Source: Diphasiastrum complanatum (Eukaryota > Streptophyta > Lycopodiopsida > Lycopodiales > Lycopodiaceae). From it: 64,000 nt of DNA. The notes beneath the pieces are model-generated. The model did no database searches and had not been told where the DNA came from. It saw only the letters and a program-made list of their open reading frames with translations. The stretch lies in assembly GCA_029204225.1 (NCBI GenBank), contig CM055111.1, positions 27,732,340 to 27,796,339 of the forward strand, given 5' to 3'. Made by a program: the position numbers and the translations under genes. This document shows positions 43,671-57,439 of the stretch, one piece after another (position 1 is the first letter of the stretch; every line of letters begins with the position of its first letter).

Positions 43671-43675
43671 AAGCA

Positions 43676-44170
43676 ATGGCTTCAATCAGCAACATACAGA
43701 CCAAGATCTATATAGTTCTGGATTCTTCAGGATCTAACTTTCTAGCCTGGAAAGTTAAGACATCATTGATACTCAAGGGTGAAGGTTTACTCACCTGGGT
43801 GGATGGCACAGAGGAGATGCCTACGACATCAGACAAAGAGCTACGTGAGTGGAGGGAGAAATATGACAAGGCAGTAGCCTTGCTATCTTCATCCATCGAA
43901 GATAGTCTCACACTTGACTTGGGCTACACTCTCCAAAGCTAAGGAGATGTGGGATGCACTGCTCACAAGGTTTCAAACGAAATCAATAAGTCAAATAATG
44001 ATGCTCGAAGATCAACTGACAAATCTACAGTGGGATGGGAAAGACCTCACTTCCTTTGTAAGGAAGATGAAGGATCTACATAACTCTGGGCAGAGAATGC
44101 AGTGTCAATTGAGAAGCAGCTCCCTTACCTGTTGAGAGCCTTACCCAGATCTTTCCAGACAACGAGCACA
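43676..44170 (+). pseudogene. Copia gag fragment
   Basis: The ORF starts MASISNIQTKIYIVLDSSGS and contains NFLAWKVKTSLILKGEGLL (usual 'YtlWk.km...L...gLw...') and EKYDKAVALLSSSIEDSL. A frameshift at about 43910 leads to ATLSKAKEMWDALLTRFQ and LTSFVRKMKDLHNSG, then a shifted LPYLLRALPRSF. This is the UBN2/gag core of a Copia element. The orientation is opposite to the RT fragment at 41671-42592, so they are not one element. Confidence 0.75.
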
Positions 44171-46010
44171 TATTCTCTCAGATTGCAACATGACAATAAA
44201 TTGTAAGCAGAATAGTCATGAATTGTGCAAGAATCCCTTGCCATAGATTTTGTAAAATTTCAGCTAAAACAATCTGGGCTCGATTCAGTGTTTGTTGTGA
44301 AATCATTTTTGATGGCAAGGTGCAAGATGAGCACGTTATCATAATGTAATTACTGCTTCTTGTAGGGGCTAGTTGACTTTGAAAGGAATAGTTGAGGAGG
44401 ACTGAAATATGATGATAGAGATTGGAGAAGCTAAAGGTATCCATAGTTTGAAGGTTCATCCATGTTGAAGGAGGCAGGTAAAATTAGTCGAAAGGGATAG
44501 AGGTGGAGGAGGGTCATATTCTACAATTGGTCTAGGCGAGATGTTTAAAGTCACCTATGATGTTAAAAGCATTTACCAATAAAAGTTTAATATGTAATTG
44601 ACTCCATCAGATGAATTTCAAGTAGGTCATGCAATTGAGGTTATCAAAATTTTGGAGGTACATATTGAAGACATGACACATAATATTATGTCTTTGTTGT
44701 AATTGGCAAAGAAAGGTCTAGAATTCATTAGTTTCACATTTATTATTAGGGAGTTTGATATTTACGATATAAATGATGTAGCTAAGGTTTTTTTTGACAT
44801 GGACAAATACCCATCTCTCTAGTGAATCCGTGTTAGAGGTTATAATAAGCTAGCCTTTAGATATGAAGGTGAGAACTTCCCCTCTAGTACTTTGGGCTAG
44901 AAAATTATTTTGATTGTAATAGGACAAAAGTCTCATGACCATGATATGTTGATTTAAACTTCTCGAAAGTGGTTTCTTGCAAGTAGAAAGCCATCTTAAA
45001 CTTTCTAAAGCTCTTGTTGAACTAATTAAAGCAAGAGCATTTAATACTCACATTTAAAGCTCTCACATTCTAGCTTGAGACATTCATAAGTTACAAAGAA
45101 TGGTGATGATATCCTCATCATCTAGCAAAGTGAGTATCATAGAAATCTACTGATAAGATCACTTGACAAAGATTTGGATGTTTTGTTTTTAAAGGAGGGG
45201 GCCTAGTTCTAGCCATGGTATATTTTAGCATATTTTAAGATCAACGGGGATACACCAAAGGGAATAACATCTTTTGACTAGCTAGATCTCTGAATATAAG
45301 GGATCATTAGCTTTTGTCTATCTTCCTTTCCAAAAGTCATCTTTAGTGGGATGAAAGTCAACTTACGGGTTAGTTTGAGTACTTTAAACAATATGTTCCA
45401 CTCTTGGCACTATTTTGATGAGGAGATGAGCCTTGGAATCGTCCTTTGACAAACTAGTTTCCTCAAGTAATTTGCTTGATTGACGTTGTTTGAGTGGGGA
45501 ATTCTCTTTCCTTTCGTGGAGTTGAATGGGCTTCAAATAAGGCTAAAGATTTTTCCCCTAATGTAATCATGACTCTAGGAGCTGCATTTGAAGAGGTGGA
45601 TGTTCATGAGTGTCCTCTATTTCAGATATGTTTGCCTCCAACTCCATACAAACACCAGGCTGTGCCTAATTGAAAATATGATAACATATTTGTCCATATC
45701 TAATAGTAAACAACAAGATGGGTTCAATGAAAATACATCCCACCCTTTTGAACATTCAATATGTAATAAAACGTGTGCACGTTTGAATTGGATAGGGCAT
45801 AGTGATTGACAACGCCAAGTTAGCAATGTGATGTGCACTATAAAATAATATGGCATTTAAGGGCCCAGCACTCTTGTTAATAAGTAGCGAGGGATCTAGA
45901 TCAAGGGAATGTGAGGGATCTAGATCAAGGGAATGTGCAGAATAATGCACGATTTTAAATGGGAAGGTACAACTGCACCCACATAAGGCACCAGAATTTT
46001 ATGCCATCAT
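44171..46010. other. Stretch without recognised genes
   Basis: Degenerate sequence with many stops. A 23-bp direct duplication (GAGGGATCTAGATCAAGGGA) lies at about 45887-45936. Nothing else is seen. Confidence 0.5.
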
Positions 46011-46149
46011 ATTAAATATGCGATTATTGTATTCCGTTTTGCTTCTGCATGTCGTTTTAAGGGCGTGTCAGGATTCGATCGTGTGTGCCTCTAGCGTCAC
46101 AGACGTGGTGCCTTTGAAATCGTCCGGCCGGATCCCCCAACCACCGCCC

Positions 46150-46580
46150 TCGCTGACGTGGCCTAGATTGTCCGCCGACGTGGTCTGGCACGTGGCGTGC
46201 AGTTTGGCGACGTGGCAGGGAGTTTGGTGACGTGGCAGAGGCTGGGGGACGTGGCAAGCGGGCAGTGGCTGGGGCGTTCAGCTAAAAAGGCGCAGAAAAG
46301 CGGCCGAAGGAAACCTCGGCGACGTGGCAGGAGCTTGGTGGCGTGGCAGGAGGTTTGCTGACGTGGTAGAGGTTGGGTGACGTGGCAAGCGGGCAGCGGC
46401 TGGGGGGGCGTTCAGCTAAAAAGGCGAAGAAAAGCGCCAGACTCGGTCGGCCAAAGATAGCAGTCTGACAGATCGAGAGCCATTTAATGACACTTTATTC
46501 CTTCCGCCGACCGTTTGGATCTATGACACGTGGCACTATGACACGTGGAGAATATCTGTCGGTGAACGTGGCAGCTATTG
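46150..46580 (+). promoter_or_regulatory. Cluster of 12 ACGTGG (G-box/ABRE-like) motifs upstream of the DUF547 gene
   Basis: ACGTGG occurs 12 times on the + strand in about 430 bp, mostly as GACGTGGCA, with CACGTGG near 46190, 46524 and 46539. Part of the cluster is a tandem duplication of about 112 bp (46210-46311 and 46322-46435, each ending GCTAAAAAGGCG). The stretch is much more GC-rich than its surroundings. ACGTGG(C) is the core bound by plant bZIP factors of the ABF and G-box groups. It lies about 1.0-1.5 kb upstream of the first coding exon. Promoter function is inferred. Confidence 0.55.
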
Positions 46581-46726
46581 AACGTCTGTGGGATAATCGA
46601 GTGGTGGAGAGCTGAAATACGTCGCGTGCCATTGGGGTGCCCGAGTTAGGGGCAGAGTTGGAGTCGACCTAGAAGAAAGGAAATAAAAGAACGTTGAAGA
46701 CTATTTTTTGCGTTCATTGAAAGCTC

Positions 46727-46728
<2 letters not shown>

Positions 46729-46767
<39 letters not shown>
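46729..46767 (+). repeat. (GA)n in the probable 5' leader of the DUF547 gene
   Basis: About 19 GA units between the ACGTGG cluster and the first coding exon. GA-rich leaders are common in plant genes and are known sites for BPC/GAGA-binding proteins. Confidence 0.9.
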
Positions 46768-46771
<4 letters not shown>

Positions 46772-47623
46772 AATTCTTCGATAACTGCGGAAATTTTCTG
46801 ACTCAGAACGTTAAGAAAATGATGATGGTAGCAATCGTGAGATGGCGATGGAGGAGGCGTTGGCTGCTTTATTAGGATCACGAGCAATCCATTTGCGCTA
46901 GGTGATATTTTTTGTGGAATGCTGGTGCCTGTAGTTGCAGTTTATTGATGAGGTTTTGAGGGGATTTCTCGCCTTCCGATTGCATGCAAGATCATGTCCA
47001 GAGACAAAAAGTTAAGTGAAGGAATGATTGCGGTCTTGTAGATGAAGGATTTGCAGAAGGAATGAGGAATATTATGGAAAAATGTAAGATCAAGTCGACG
47101 CGGAACAAGTGGAGTGAATGAATGATCACAGTTTCGTACACAACCAAATAGTTTGCGGAAGGAATGGAAAGTCTGGGAAATCTAGATGTGCTCCAATTGG
47201 CGTGTTTTCGGTTTCGTTGATAGAGACTTTGACGTTACGAAGTACATACACTGCCTAGAAGTCTGTCACAGAGAAACGGAAGCATTAGTGTAAGTAAGTG
47301 CACGCGACTTAAATGTGTACTGATTCACATATGAAAGTGAAAAATATAAGGATATATAGAGATCGAAGTAGAGATTCGGAATTTCGGAGGATACATAAGA
47401 GGAAGCAATTCTTTTTAGGCTGTATGATCGGGGCTTGTACTTGCTTGGTTTCAGACTTAAAAAGAAAGGAACTCCTGTCAGAGGCCTTCTATTTCAACTC
47501 CACGAAGCTATCGCGATTTACAATTTGTTAGTCTGCAAAGGATGATGATGTATTCCTGGTGGGAACGTCCGTGAAACGAATGTGGATACAGAACTCTTTC
47601 AGTTAGTAATCGCTTGTGGCAAA

Positions 47624-47931
47624 ATGCAGGGACCGATCTGCGCTGAAAGCTTCTTTTCCATGCACAACCATCTGCCAGACAAAGACAGCTCGTTGCCTAA
47701 TTTAGGCGACTTCGACATCTCTATGTCGTTCCAGCGAAGCAATGAGTTTGAAGGAGAGGTATGGCCATCTTGATTGTCAACTTTTTCATCTCTAAATCCG
47801 GTCATTTGTAAGCCCTCGCTTTGCTCTTGATCCATAAACAGTACCGAAATATATAAGTTGAGAACATCTACACGTGAGAAGTTGCGTAATTAATAATGTC
47901 ACGACCTTGAAGCCTCTCTTCCGAGCGAGCG

Positions 47932-47987
<56 letters not shown>

Positions 47988-50106
47988 GCTATATATCCGT
48001 CAAATATCGGCCTGGAAGATGCAGTTCCGTAATAGCATTTCTGCATATGTCCGTCTTCAAATGCTGTCGCTTGACGTTGTCCAGGAGTGTTTGTTATACT
48101 CTGATTTGAATGCTGTTTTATCAGGACATTGCTGTTGGAGTTGATGAATATGAAGTACCAAAAACAAGTCGAAGTTCATATCGATGTCAATTAGAGGATG
48201 ATGTAAGTACCGGCTTGTTCTGGAAGATTTATTTCCGTAGGCTTATTCTTCTGTTTCGTGCCAACTTTATCTATCTTGCGTAGAAGATTCTATAGAATGT
48301 TGGCACTTCTCGAGTCACACGGTATCAGAATCTGTCTGCTTTTAAAGACTCAAGAGTATATTAGAGAATATTGCATTTTCATCAATCGATCAAGATAACA
48401 TAGGCTTTCATTGCATTTCCAATGTACGTGCAATGGTGATCGTTTGAAATAGCAAAAGAGGTATAGCATGATTTATGGAAGCATCTTAGTCTTAAAACTG
48501 TTGGATTAATCTAACGTTTGGTGTGGTTGATTAACGTAGGTCCTGGAACTGCAGAAGAATTTGCAAAATGAAGTTGATTTGAATGCCGCTCTTAAGACCG
48601 CGTTAGGTCTTGCATCTGGATCACTTGAATGCTGTCCAAAAAGTCTTCCAACTCATGTACCTCCTGAACCCTGAACCTTAAAACTACGTGTTTCAAATTA
48701 TGCATAGGAGTTGGGACTACGTTGCCTAGCACTTAGATGGCTTCGAGCATGTGACCGTATTTCGTCTACGCAAGTTCTTGATAGTCTTTGAGAAAAACTA
48801 GTTTGGACATTTTAAAAGCGTAGAATTGTACTTTTTCTAACATATCGTCTATGGAAGGCCGAGGAGCTTTTGGCAGAGATAGCACAACTTGAGGTTGATA
48901 TTTCAAACTTGGAAGAACAAATTATTGCTCTGCGCTTGCAAATTGGACATGAACAAACTAAGCAAATAAATTTGGAGGAACAAGGTTCTCAATCACCCTC
49001 AAAGTTGGAAAACCAGTCCAATGAGCTGTACTCCTGGAATCCCCTTGCAGATCTTGAAACGACAGAGTGTTCTTCAGCAACCGCCTCACAGTTTGATTTG
49101 AGAGAGCTTACAGCTTCTCCCGTTACCCCTAAGCACTTTCTACAGCCTTCATCAACACCACTTTCTGCCAAACATGAGCATGAACTGAGGGCGTTGCTCT
49201 CATCTATAGTGCCTTCTGAATTTGATATGCCATTATCTCCTGGAGCTCCCAGGAAAAATTCACAGGCTAGATCATTGTTTCTCTCACCGGAACGTGACCT
49301 TGCAGATTGCCTTTCCGCGGGTGAATTATGTGGTCCCGTAGGTCCTCCATCACCTCCTGTTGTATCCAAAAAGGTACAGCCTTCATCATCATTTCTCTCT
49401 GCGGAGCATGAGCTTAGGGAATGCCTATCATCACTTGTGTCCCCAGGCACGGATATCAATGATATCCCTACATCTCCTGTCCGTTTGAGAAATAATGCAC
49501 AGCCTACGTCTCCTATAGCTTCTAATGAAAGGCCGCTACTATATCCTGGTTCTCCCGAGCATGTGCGCATGCAGGCTGGCAGAAGGCCTCCTGCGGATGA
49601 TTTTTCACCATCTAAATCTTCTTTTGCCACAAGATTTTCTAAACATTCTTCTTTTGACAGCTATAAAGACTTGTTGTTCAGATCTTCTTCAGGCTCCAGA
49701 GTGCTGACATCATCTTCTATGTCTGCGGATAGTTTACCATTTCCATCGCCATCTACGCCTGAAAGCGGAATTTTTATATCCTCCAAAAAAAAGCTAGGCA
49801 CTTCATCTCCTGGTGACGCCGCCAATGAGGATCTTCTCTCCTCTCCTAGCTCACCAGAACATTTCACTCTGCAACAATCCATCGAGTTATCTAACCTTAT
49901 ACAGAATCAGAGACAAGGAAGCTCATGGAGTTGCACTGCCGAGGATCCATTTTCCAGTCAAAGCAGTTCTTTCCCTTCGCCAAAGTACGACCATCAGACA
50001 AGTTTGCTGCAACACAAGATGCCTACTTCGGAAGAACAACAGGTGTTCATCACGCTCTATGTTCCTAAGAGTCCATAATAGCGGGGGATAATGGGAATCA
50101 ATGATG

Positions 50107-50167
<61 letters not shown>

Positions 50168-50659
50168 CCTTTTTCCGTTTTTTATTGTATGTACCATAAT
50201 ATTTTCTTTTTCATCTCCTGATCATGACAAGCAATGCATTTGCAGCAATCAAGCGCGTACAAAACAGTCGTTCTGAAAATTCGTGAGCATCGCAAACTTT
50301 ATCGAACAGCATTTTTTGCAAAGAGTCGTGATCAAGGAAGCAAGAAGCTCAGAGATGTGAAAGCTGATAAACTGCACTCAGAGTCTAATAGAAGTTTATC
50401 AAGCACCTCGGTACAAAGACATTAACCTGTTACTTGTCTACCCTTATGCCTTAATCCGCTAAAAGAAATAAGACTGACATATCCTAGGTATTGGGTGATT
50501 CTCGAAGTCAGGCGAGTCAGGCTTTCTGAACAGAAGCATTCTTTTCAACCTTCCAGTTTTTTTCTACCTTTTCATAAGCGTCATTGTATAGAGATGCAGT
50601 CCATGTTTTCCTCAAAGAGTCTTGAGGCACCTTTCAAAATGATTTAAAATTCACAACGC

Positions 50660-50703
<44 letters not shown>

Positions 50704-51306
50704 TGCTACCTCTTTTATAATGCAGTTTTGATTGATGCATAGCATCTCAGACTTTTTTGTATGTGTATCCAGTTGTCATATTGTAAAACATGATGCAGGT
50801 ATGCGAAGTGCGATTTTGATTTCATGGTCTATTTGATGACAGAGCAAGACAAAGCAGTGTCTTTCTCAACCGTTATCTCCGAGGGATGGACAAGCCAGTG
50901 AGGAAAATATATCTAACCGCAGAGACTGTCTCCTGGAACCAAATAAACTTTCTGAAGAAATGGTCCTATGTATGATGGATATTTACCGTGATCTTACGGA
51001 ACCAAAGTCAACACACTCAAAGGGCATGAGTCTGGACGAGTTCTTTTCCTCGACACCATCAAAGGGGCAGGAGAAGTCACAAGTTCCTGATAATTCCGAA
51101 CCATTAGTATTCTCTTCAAGTCCTTCCATAATTTTGCATGACACAGACAAAACAATGGGAACAGACACAACATTTGATCCATATAAAACTCCAGAAAAAC
51201 TACCTTGGGCAGATATTGGAAGATATAGCAAAGCTGAGGAAATCTTGGGAATTTCAGTTGGGAAGAAAAAGCTTGATTATGCTGCTGAAGCTCTTCAACG
51301 GTACAG
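47624..51306 (+). CDS. MIP1-leucine-zipper/DUF547 protein, exons 1-6 (5' part of the gene)
   Basis: Six exons join in frame with GT/AG borders: 47624-47758, 48125-48202, 48540-48656, 48858-50042, 50246-50410 and 50843-51306. Exons 2-4 encode SYRCQLEDD, VLELQKNLQNEVDLNAAL and AEELLAEIAQLEVDISNLEE, the paired coiled coils of the plant 'ternary complex factor MIP1 leucine zipper' domain. The long exon 4 then encodes a Ser/Pro-rich, probably disordered linker with repeated 'SSLVSP/PSSPEH' phrases. Exon 6 encodes PNKLSEEMVLCMMDIYRDLT, the conserved lead-in to DUF547, and ends YAAEALQRYR. The start is uncertain: ATG 47624 is in frame, but CAG|GGA at 47630 is also a good acceptor, so an upstream exon is possible. 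These proteins are plant-specific and their biochemical role is largely unknown. Confidence 0.85.
47934..47986 (+). repeat. (GA)n in DUF547 intron 1
   Basis: GCGAGCGAGCGAGA leads into about 23 GA units, GA on the sense strand. Confidence 0.95.
50110..50164 (+). repeat. (GA)n in DUF547 intron 4
   Basis: About 27 GA units in a 203-bp intron, so the repeat forms a quarter of it. Confidence 0.95.
50663..50701 (+). repeat. (GA)n in DUF547 intron 5
   Basis: About 19 GA units, GA on the sense strand. Confidence 0.95.
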
Positions 51307-53360
51307 GTAAGTTGTGTAAGCATCGTTGGGTAGTATTGAGAATGAAACCTTGTGTTTTGTTCTTTGTTCATGTCTGGTGAAGTGTTGCAGAAGTTGCTGC
51401 GGACCAATGAACAATAGCAAAACTATATTTACATGATTGACTCTGTAGCTGCTAGTACTTTAAAGGTGCAGCATTGAATGAAGTGTCTGTCATGATGTCA
51501 AGAATATATGATTATAATTGCTAATAATTGGTTCTTGCTTGAGACTTTTGTGTTATTTGTAGCAGCAATTTATAACTTATAATCATTCTACTGAAAATTG
51601 AAAAATAATCAGCAACAAAGTGGAGAAGTAAAGTTCATTCATGCATGCCATAAGAACTTGAAATCTATGGAATTTTGTACTTTTAAATAACACATCACAT
51701 AGCAAAACATAGGACAAGTACTATGGTTATGCAAGGGAACTGCTATATAATCAATATATATGCTGAGTACCTCTTGATTATTTTGTTTACTCCCTTATTT
51801 TTCTGGTTTTTGAGTCTCTGGGAAATGTGACCTGGGAAGTTTTCCCAATCACGATGTTCCTGTGCACATGCCCGACCGAAACCATTCTAAGGCACGTCCA
51901 CAAAGCCGCAGTCTTTGGTCACATTATGTAAGCCACGCGAAATTTTGGAAACAGAAAACAAGAAAGAAAACAAGAAATAGGGAATCGCTACATCATCACA
52001 AAGGTGACTGTAGTCGAGTGCACGGGATTGATCGACGGGGAAAGACATTCCTCCCAAGGAAATATGCCATTGCTTTAACATAGTTGAAAAGTCACGAGCA
52101 GGGACAAATGTGTCAATTATTGAACTTCAAATAGATGAAAACTGTAGGTTAGGGGGAAATCGTTTTTCTATAAGATCAATCCTGGTTTTCATAATCTTCC
52201 TAAAAGCTTTACACAGTGAAAAATGCAAGTTCGGCGAAATGCACTGCCTCTGAAAACAACCCAAGGGAATTAGCATTCTGAAAAGCAGTGAAGCAAAGAC
52301 TTTTCATATGAGCCTAGAAGGTCTACGTCTTCCTACATCTCTTCCTATTTTGTCAAATTCATTCTACTTGTCAGCATTTGTGAATCTTGTCCTCGAATTT
52401 GAGCATGCATTGGCCAACCCATTATTCCCATTGACACTATGTATCATTGTTGTCTCTTCCATCCAATACAAGAGGATCATCGACATTTTGGACTCGATCA
52501 TCAATAAAGAAAGTGACTATAATTTGAAAGGATTCCCTTTCATACAAATGTTCCAAAGACTCTTAACTAGCAACGCAATTTTGTCCTGTCAACTGTAGTG
52601 AATTGATGTTTCAAAACTGACATGTGCAACTACTTAGTCAAGGATATTTTAACCTCATTTGAATGATATAGAAAGTACATGATTTTCTTAATGCTTCAAC
52701 ACATAGGGTTTACGAGATTGCTTAATCTGTCTTTGATTGGACCTGTGTGTGACTACTAATATGATTAATATAGTCCTATCTAAAAATATAGTTGTAAATT
52801 TCAATATACTATGAAAATGTAATTCGAGTTTTATGAATTGTGTTTTGCTATCGGTCAAGTAAAAGCCTAATGAATTATCGTATGCAAGGATATTATGGAG
52901 TATTGCTGAACAAAGTTGGACTCTGTTAAGAAATCAGGATCATCATTATTAGTATTGTTGTTCAAGAGAAATATTGTTGATCATAGATTGTGTTTTGTTT
53001 GTTGATTTTACCTTCCACTTGTTTTGTTGCAGTTTACAAGGCACATCACTCATTATTTTTGTTTGAAAGATCATTGAGAGAGCTCTGTAGAATATTTGAA
53101 ATCTTTCCACAATGTTAGAATTTGCTAAGAAAAGTCAGTTGTTAGAAAGCCATCTTTTGATCAAATATAAGATGACAAAAAGAAGAGAGGTGGTGATTGC
53201 CCTCTCAAATTGATAAACTAGGAGATTCGCCTTTCTCCTGAACGACAATGCAATATGAAATGAAATTTGAAATTGCGATTTGCAAATTGCCATGAAATAT
53301 TTCAAATTGTCAACAAAGCTCACGCATTGTTCTTCCAAATAATGGTTTGTTACACTCATA
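51307..53360. other. Left part of DUF547 intron 6, nothing recognised
   Basis: AT-rich sequence with only short ORFs of no recognisable content. Confidence 0.5.
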
Positions 53361-53364
53361 GAAC

Positions 53365-53999
53365 CATAGATGCACTGCGTTTTTGAAACGCGGTTTAGAA
53401 ACGCGTTTCTGAAATTTTTAAAAAAATTCCAGAAACGTTTTTTTTATATATGTATTTTTTTGGTTTTTTTTATGGGCAATATGGGTATTAGATGAAAGCT
53501 CTGATTAAGAGCATAAATATTGTGTAGTTTGTCGACTATTTCGGGTGCAGGATGGTCCAGTTCAGGTGCATTAATCCATGTTGGGTTATGTCAAAACTAA
53601 CCTCTAGCCTGTCTGTTACGATCATAGATGGTCCTAGTTGGTGTGTTTCGCTCAGGGAGTTGGAAGGCCGTTGGGGGGCATTGCCCCCCAAACCCCCCAC
53701 CAAGGGGCTACCGCCCCTTGGACCCCCTGTTTCTCGGGGGGCTACCGTCCCCCGAACCCCCTGAGCATTTATTGAAAACCTGAGCAAATAACAACCAAAT
53801 AGCTATTGAAAATAAGGTCTGTTTGTGCACTGCACTTCTGAGAGGCAAAACGCTGGTTTGACCATTGATCCTCTAAAAAAATTTCTGCCACAAGCTATTT
53901 TTCCAATTTTTTTTTTTTTTTTTTGTTTTTGCGATTCTGGGAGGAGAAACGCGGTTTCCGAAACGTCTCATCCCAGAAACGCGATTTTGTGCAACTATG
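53365..53999. mobile_element. Non-autonomous hAT-like element with perfect 8-bp target duplication
   Basis: Termini are CATAGATGCAC at 53365 and GTGCAACTATG at 53999 (11-bp inverted repeats, one mismatch). Both flanks carry CATAGAAC (53357-53364 and 54000-54007), a perfect 8-bp target-site duplication typical of hAT elements. Inside, both ends have GC-rich self-complementary GAAACGCG words, and the centre has three GC hairpins. There is no transposase. It lies in DUF547 intron 6. Confidence 0.75.
53671..53754. other. Three consecutive GC-rich hairpins inside the hAT-like element
   Basis: TTGGGGGGC-ATT-GCCCCCCAA at 53671-53691, CCAAGGGG-CTACCG-CCCCTTGG at 53700-53721, and CGGGGGG-CTAC-CGTCCCCCG at 53735-53754. 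Stems are 8-9 bp and near-perfect. Confidence 0.85.
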
Positions 54000-54565
54000 C
54001 ATAGAACCCATGGTTCCCAAAACCGTGGGTCCTGGGAACTGTGGAAGGAATCGTACCACGGTTCCTTGAACCGTGGTACAGTTCATCTAACTAATAAATT
54101 AATTAATTAATCAATTAATCTCCCCCCCCCAAAACCCCTCAAAGCTCGTTTTTGTCCCTCATTTCACATTTCTTGTGGTAGAGGTTGAGAGAGAGGGTGC
54201 TTTGGTTTGAGAGAGACGATTGCTCAGATTGATGAGAGAGAAGAGGGCAGGGTAGAGAGAGACTGTAGCGTCTTCTGTAGAGAGTTAAAATTAGGGTTTA
54301 GTTGTAGGTTTGCTTTTCTCGCTCAAAAATCAGGTTTTTTGACATTCCCTCATGCAAATAGGGCAAAACATATGGGATTACATTATTGTGACTTTGATAA
54401 GTCAAGCCCAAGACCTAATTATTGTTAAATGACAAACATTCTCGCTTCTGCTTTCTTGTCCTCACTCAACGGCCAAATGGAAGGCATTACATGAGGAGTT
54501 CTATGATTTTTTGGAATAGTTAATGTCTAGAGAGCCCTTTGATCTTGTACAAGCTTAGGGAGAAA

Positions 54566-54568
<3 letters not shown>
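54000..54568. other. Intron sequence between hAT-like element and LINE
   Basis: 54001-54070 has an ACCGTGG/CCACGGT-rich patch (several inverted GGTTCC...GGAACC words), then an oligo-C run and GA-rich sequence. No gene. Confidence 0.4.

Positions 54569-54648
<80 letters not shown>
54569..54648. repeat. (GA)n tract abutting the LINE 3' end
   Basis: On the - strand the LINE 3' end (AATAAAGC, then CTTT repeats) turns directly into (CT)n. Confidence 0.95.
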
Positions 54649-54651
<3 letters not shown>

Positions 54652-54659
54652 AAAGAAAG

Positions 54660-55480
54660 AAAGAAAGCTTTATTAATGTCTTCTGGGCACCCGTGGGAGC
54701 ATAAGACAAAAAAGAAAATATGTACAAGCAACAGTGGGACCATCATCCATAGGAGGACGTGGCCATAAAATGCTATAAACTAGCTACGAATGAAAGTAGA
54801 ACAAAGCAAAAGTGAAATAACCCCACAACCTGGGCCAGTTATAATAGAACTACAGAAAAAGTACCAATGCCCACAACCCGGGCCAGGTGGAGAATATGTA
54901 CATATTAGTGAAAGTAAGTGTGAAGTGTGCTTGAGTTCGAAAGAAGCCAGTGAGAAGTAGATGCTGGGAGTCTAATCCTAGGTGATCTGGTACAGGTAGA
55001 TGAGACTGACGGAGAGTAAGCATCTCACAAACAAGAAGTCCCAAGCAACGAGCATCCAGATAGGAGACAAAACTGCGAAGTGTATGCGGGCCATCGCGAA
55101 AGAGACAATAATACTCCCCCATATCTCATAATACAACGGACACCTGAGGAGGAAATGGGCTTCATCTTCCACCTCCTGCAACGAGCACAAGCGTCATAGA
55201 CGATGCTCCCGGGGGATATCCCATGCACGACCGGCCTCAATAGCAAGCTGATGAGAGGAAATGTGCAACTGCCCAAGACAATAGCGCAGGCCGTCTGATA
55301 GGGGCTGTGAGAGATAGAGCGGCAACAATGGCAAACCAGAAGGATCCAAAGAGAGGAACTGTGTCTGGTAATAGCTCAGTCGAATGCGAGAAGGTGGGAG
55401 GGAGCTCCAAGTTTGCTCTGCATATATTGACAGAATAAATAACCTCAGATATATGAATGCGTACCACGAGGAAGATCCAT
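54660..55480 (-). pseudogene. L1-type LINE ORF2 C-terminus (RVT zinc-binding domain) and 3' end
   Basis: On the - strand, AGRAWDIPREHRL leads to CSLQEVEDEAHFLLRCPLYY at about 55195-55120. This is the 'C..C....EdE.HfLl.C' zinc-binding segment that ends plant L1 LINE reverse transcriptases. About 450 bp later, an AATAAA signal lies near 54672, followed by CTTT repeats and a (CT)n tract serving as a tail. The RT core and endonuclease are missing; a (GA)n tract at 55530 stands in their place. Confidence 0.65.
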
Positions 55481-55527
55481 GATAGAGATGCCCAGATGTC
55501 GTAACAGATTAGACGCCTGCTGGTACC

Positions 55528-57274
<1,747 letters not shown>

Positions 57275-57377
57275 CCCTGGAGCAGGTGTTTGAGTTAGAG
57301 CTGTCTATGCCTTGGGCAGCGGAGTGAGGGAATAAGGGTATGATCTTAGGATTAGATCCAATGTTTAGAATAGATGC

Positions 57378-57380
<3 letters not shown>

Positions 57381-57434
<54 letters not shown>
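57381..57434. repeat. (GA)n tract in DUF547 intron 6
   Basis: About 27 GA units upstream (on the - strand) of the LINE ORF1 start. Confidence 0.95.
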
Positions 57435-57436
<2 letters not shown>

Positions 57437-57439
57437 AAA

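Noticed and set aside
46018-46257. Overlapping ORFs in the GC-rich upstream region of the DUF547 gene
   Set aside because: Open only because of high GC and the ACGTGG repeats; they overlap on both strands with no domain.
48989-49630. 213-residue - strand ORF
   Set aside because: Antisense shadow of the long Ser/Pro-rich exon 4 of the DUF547 gene.
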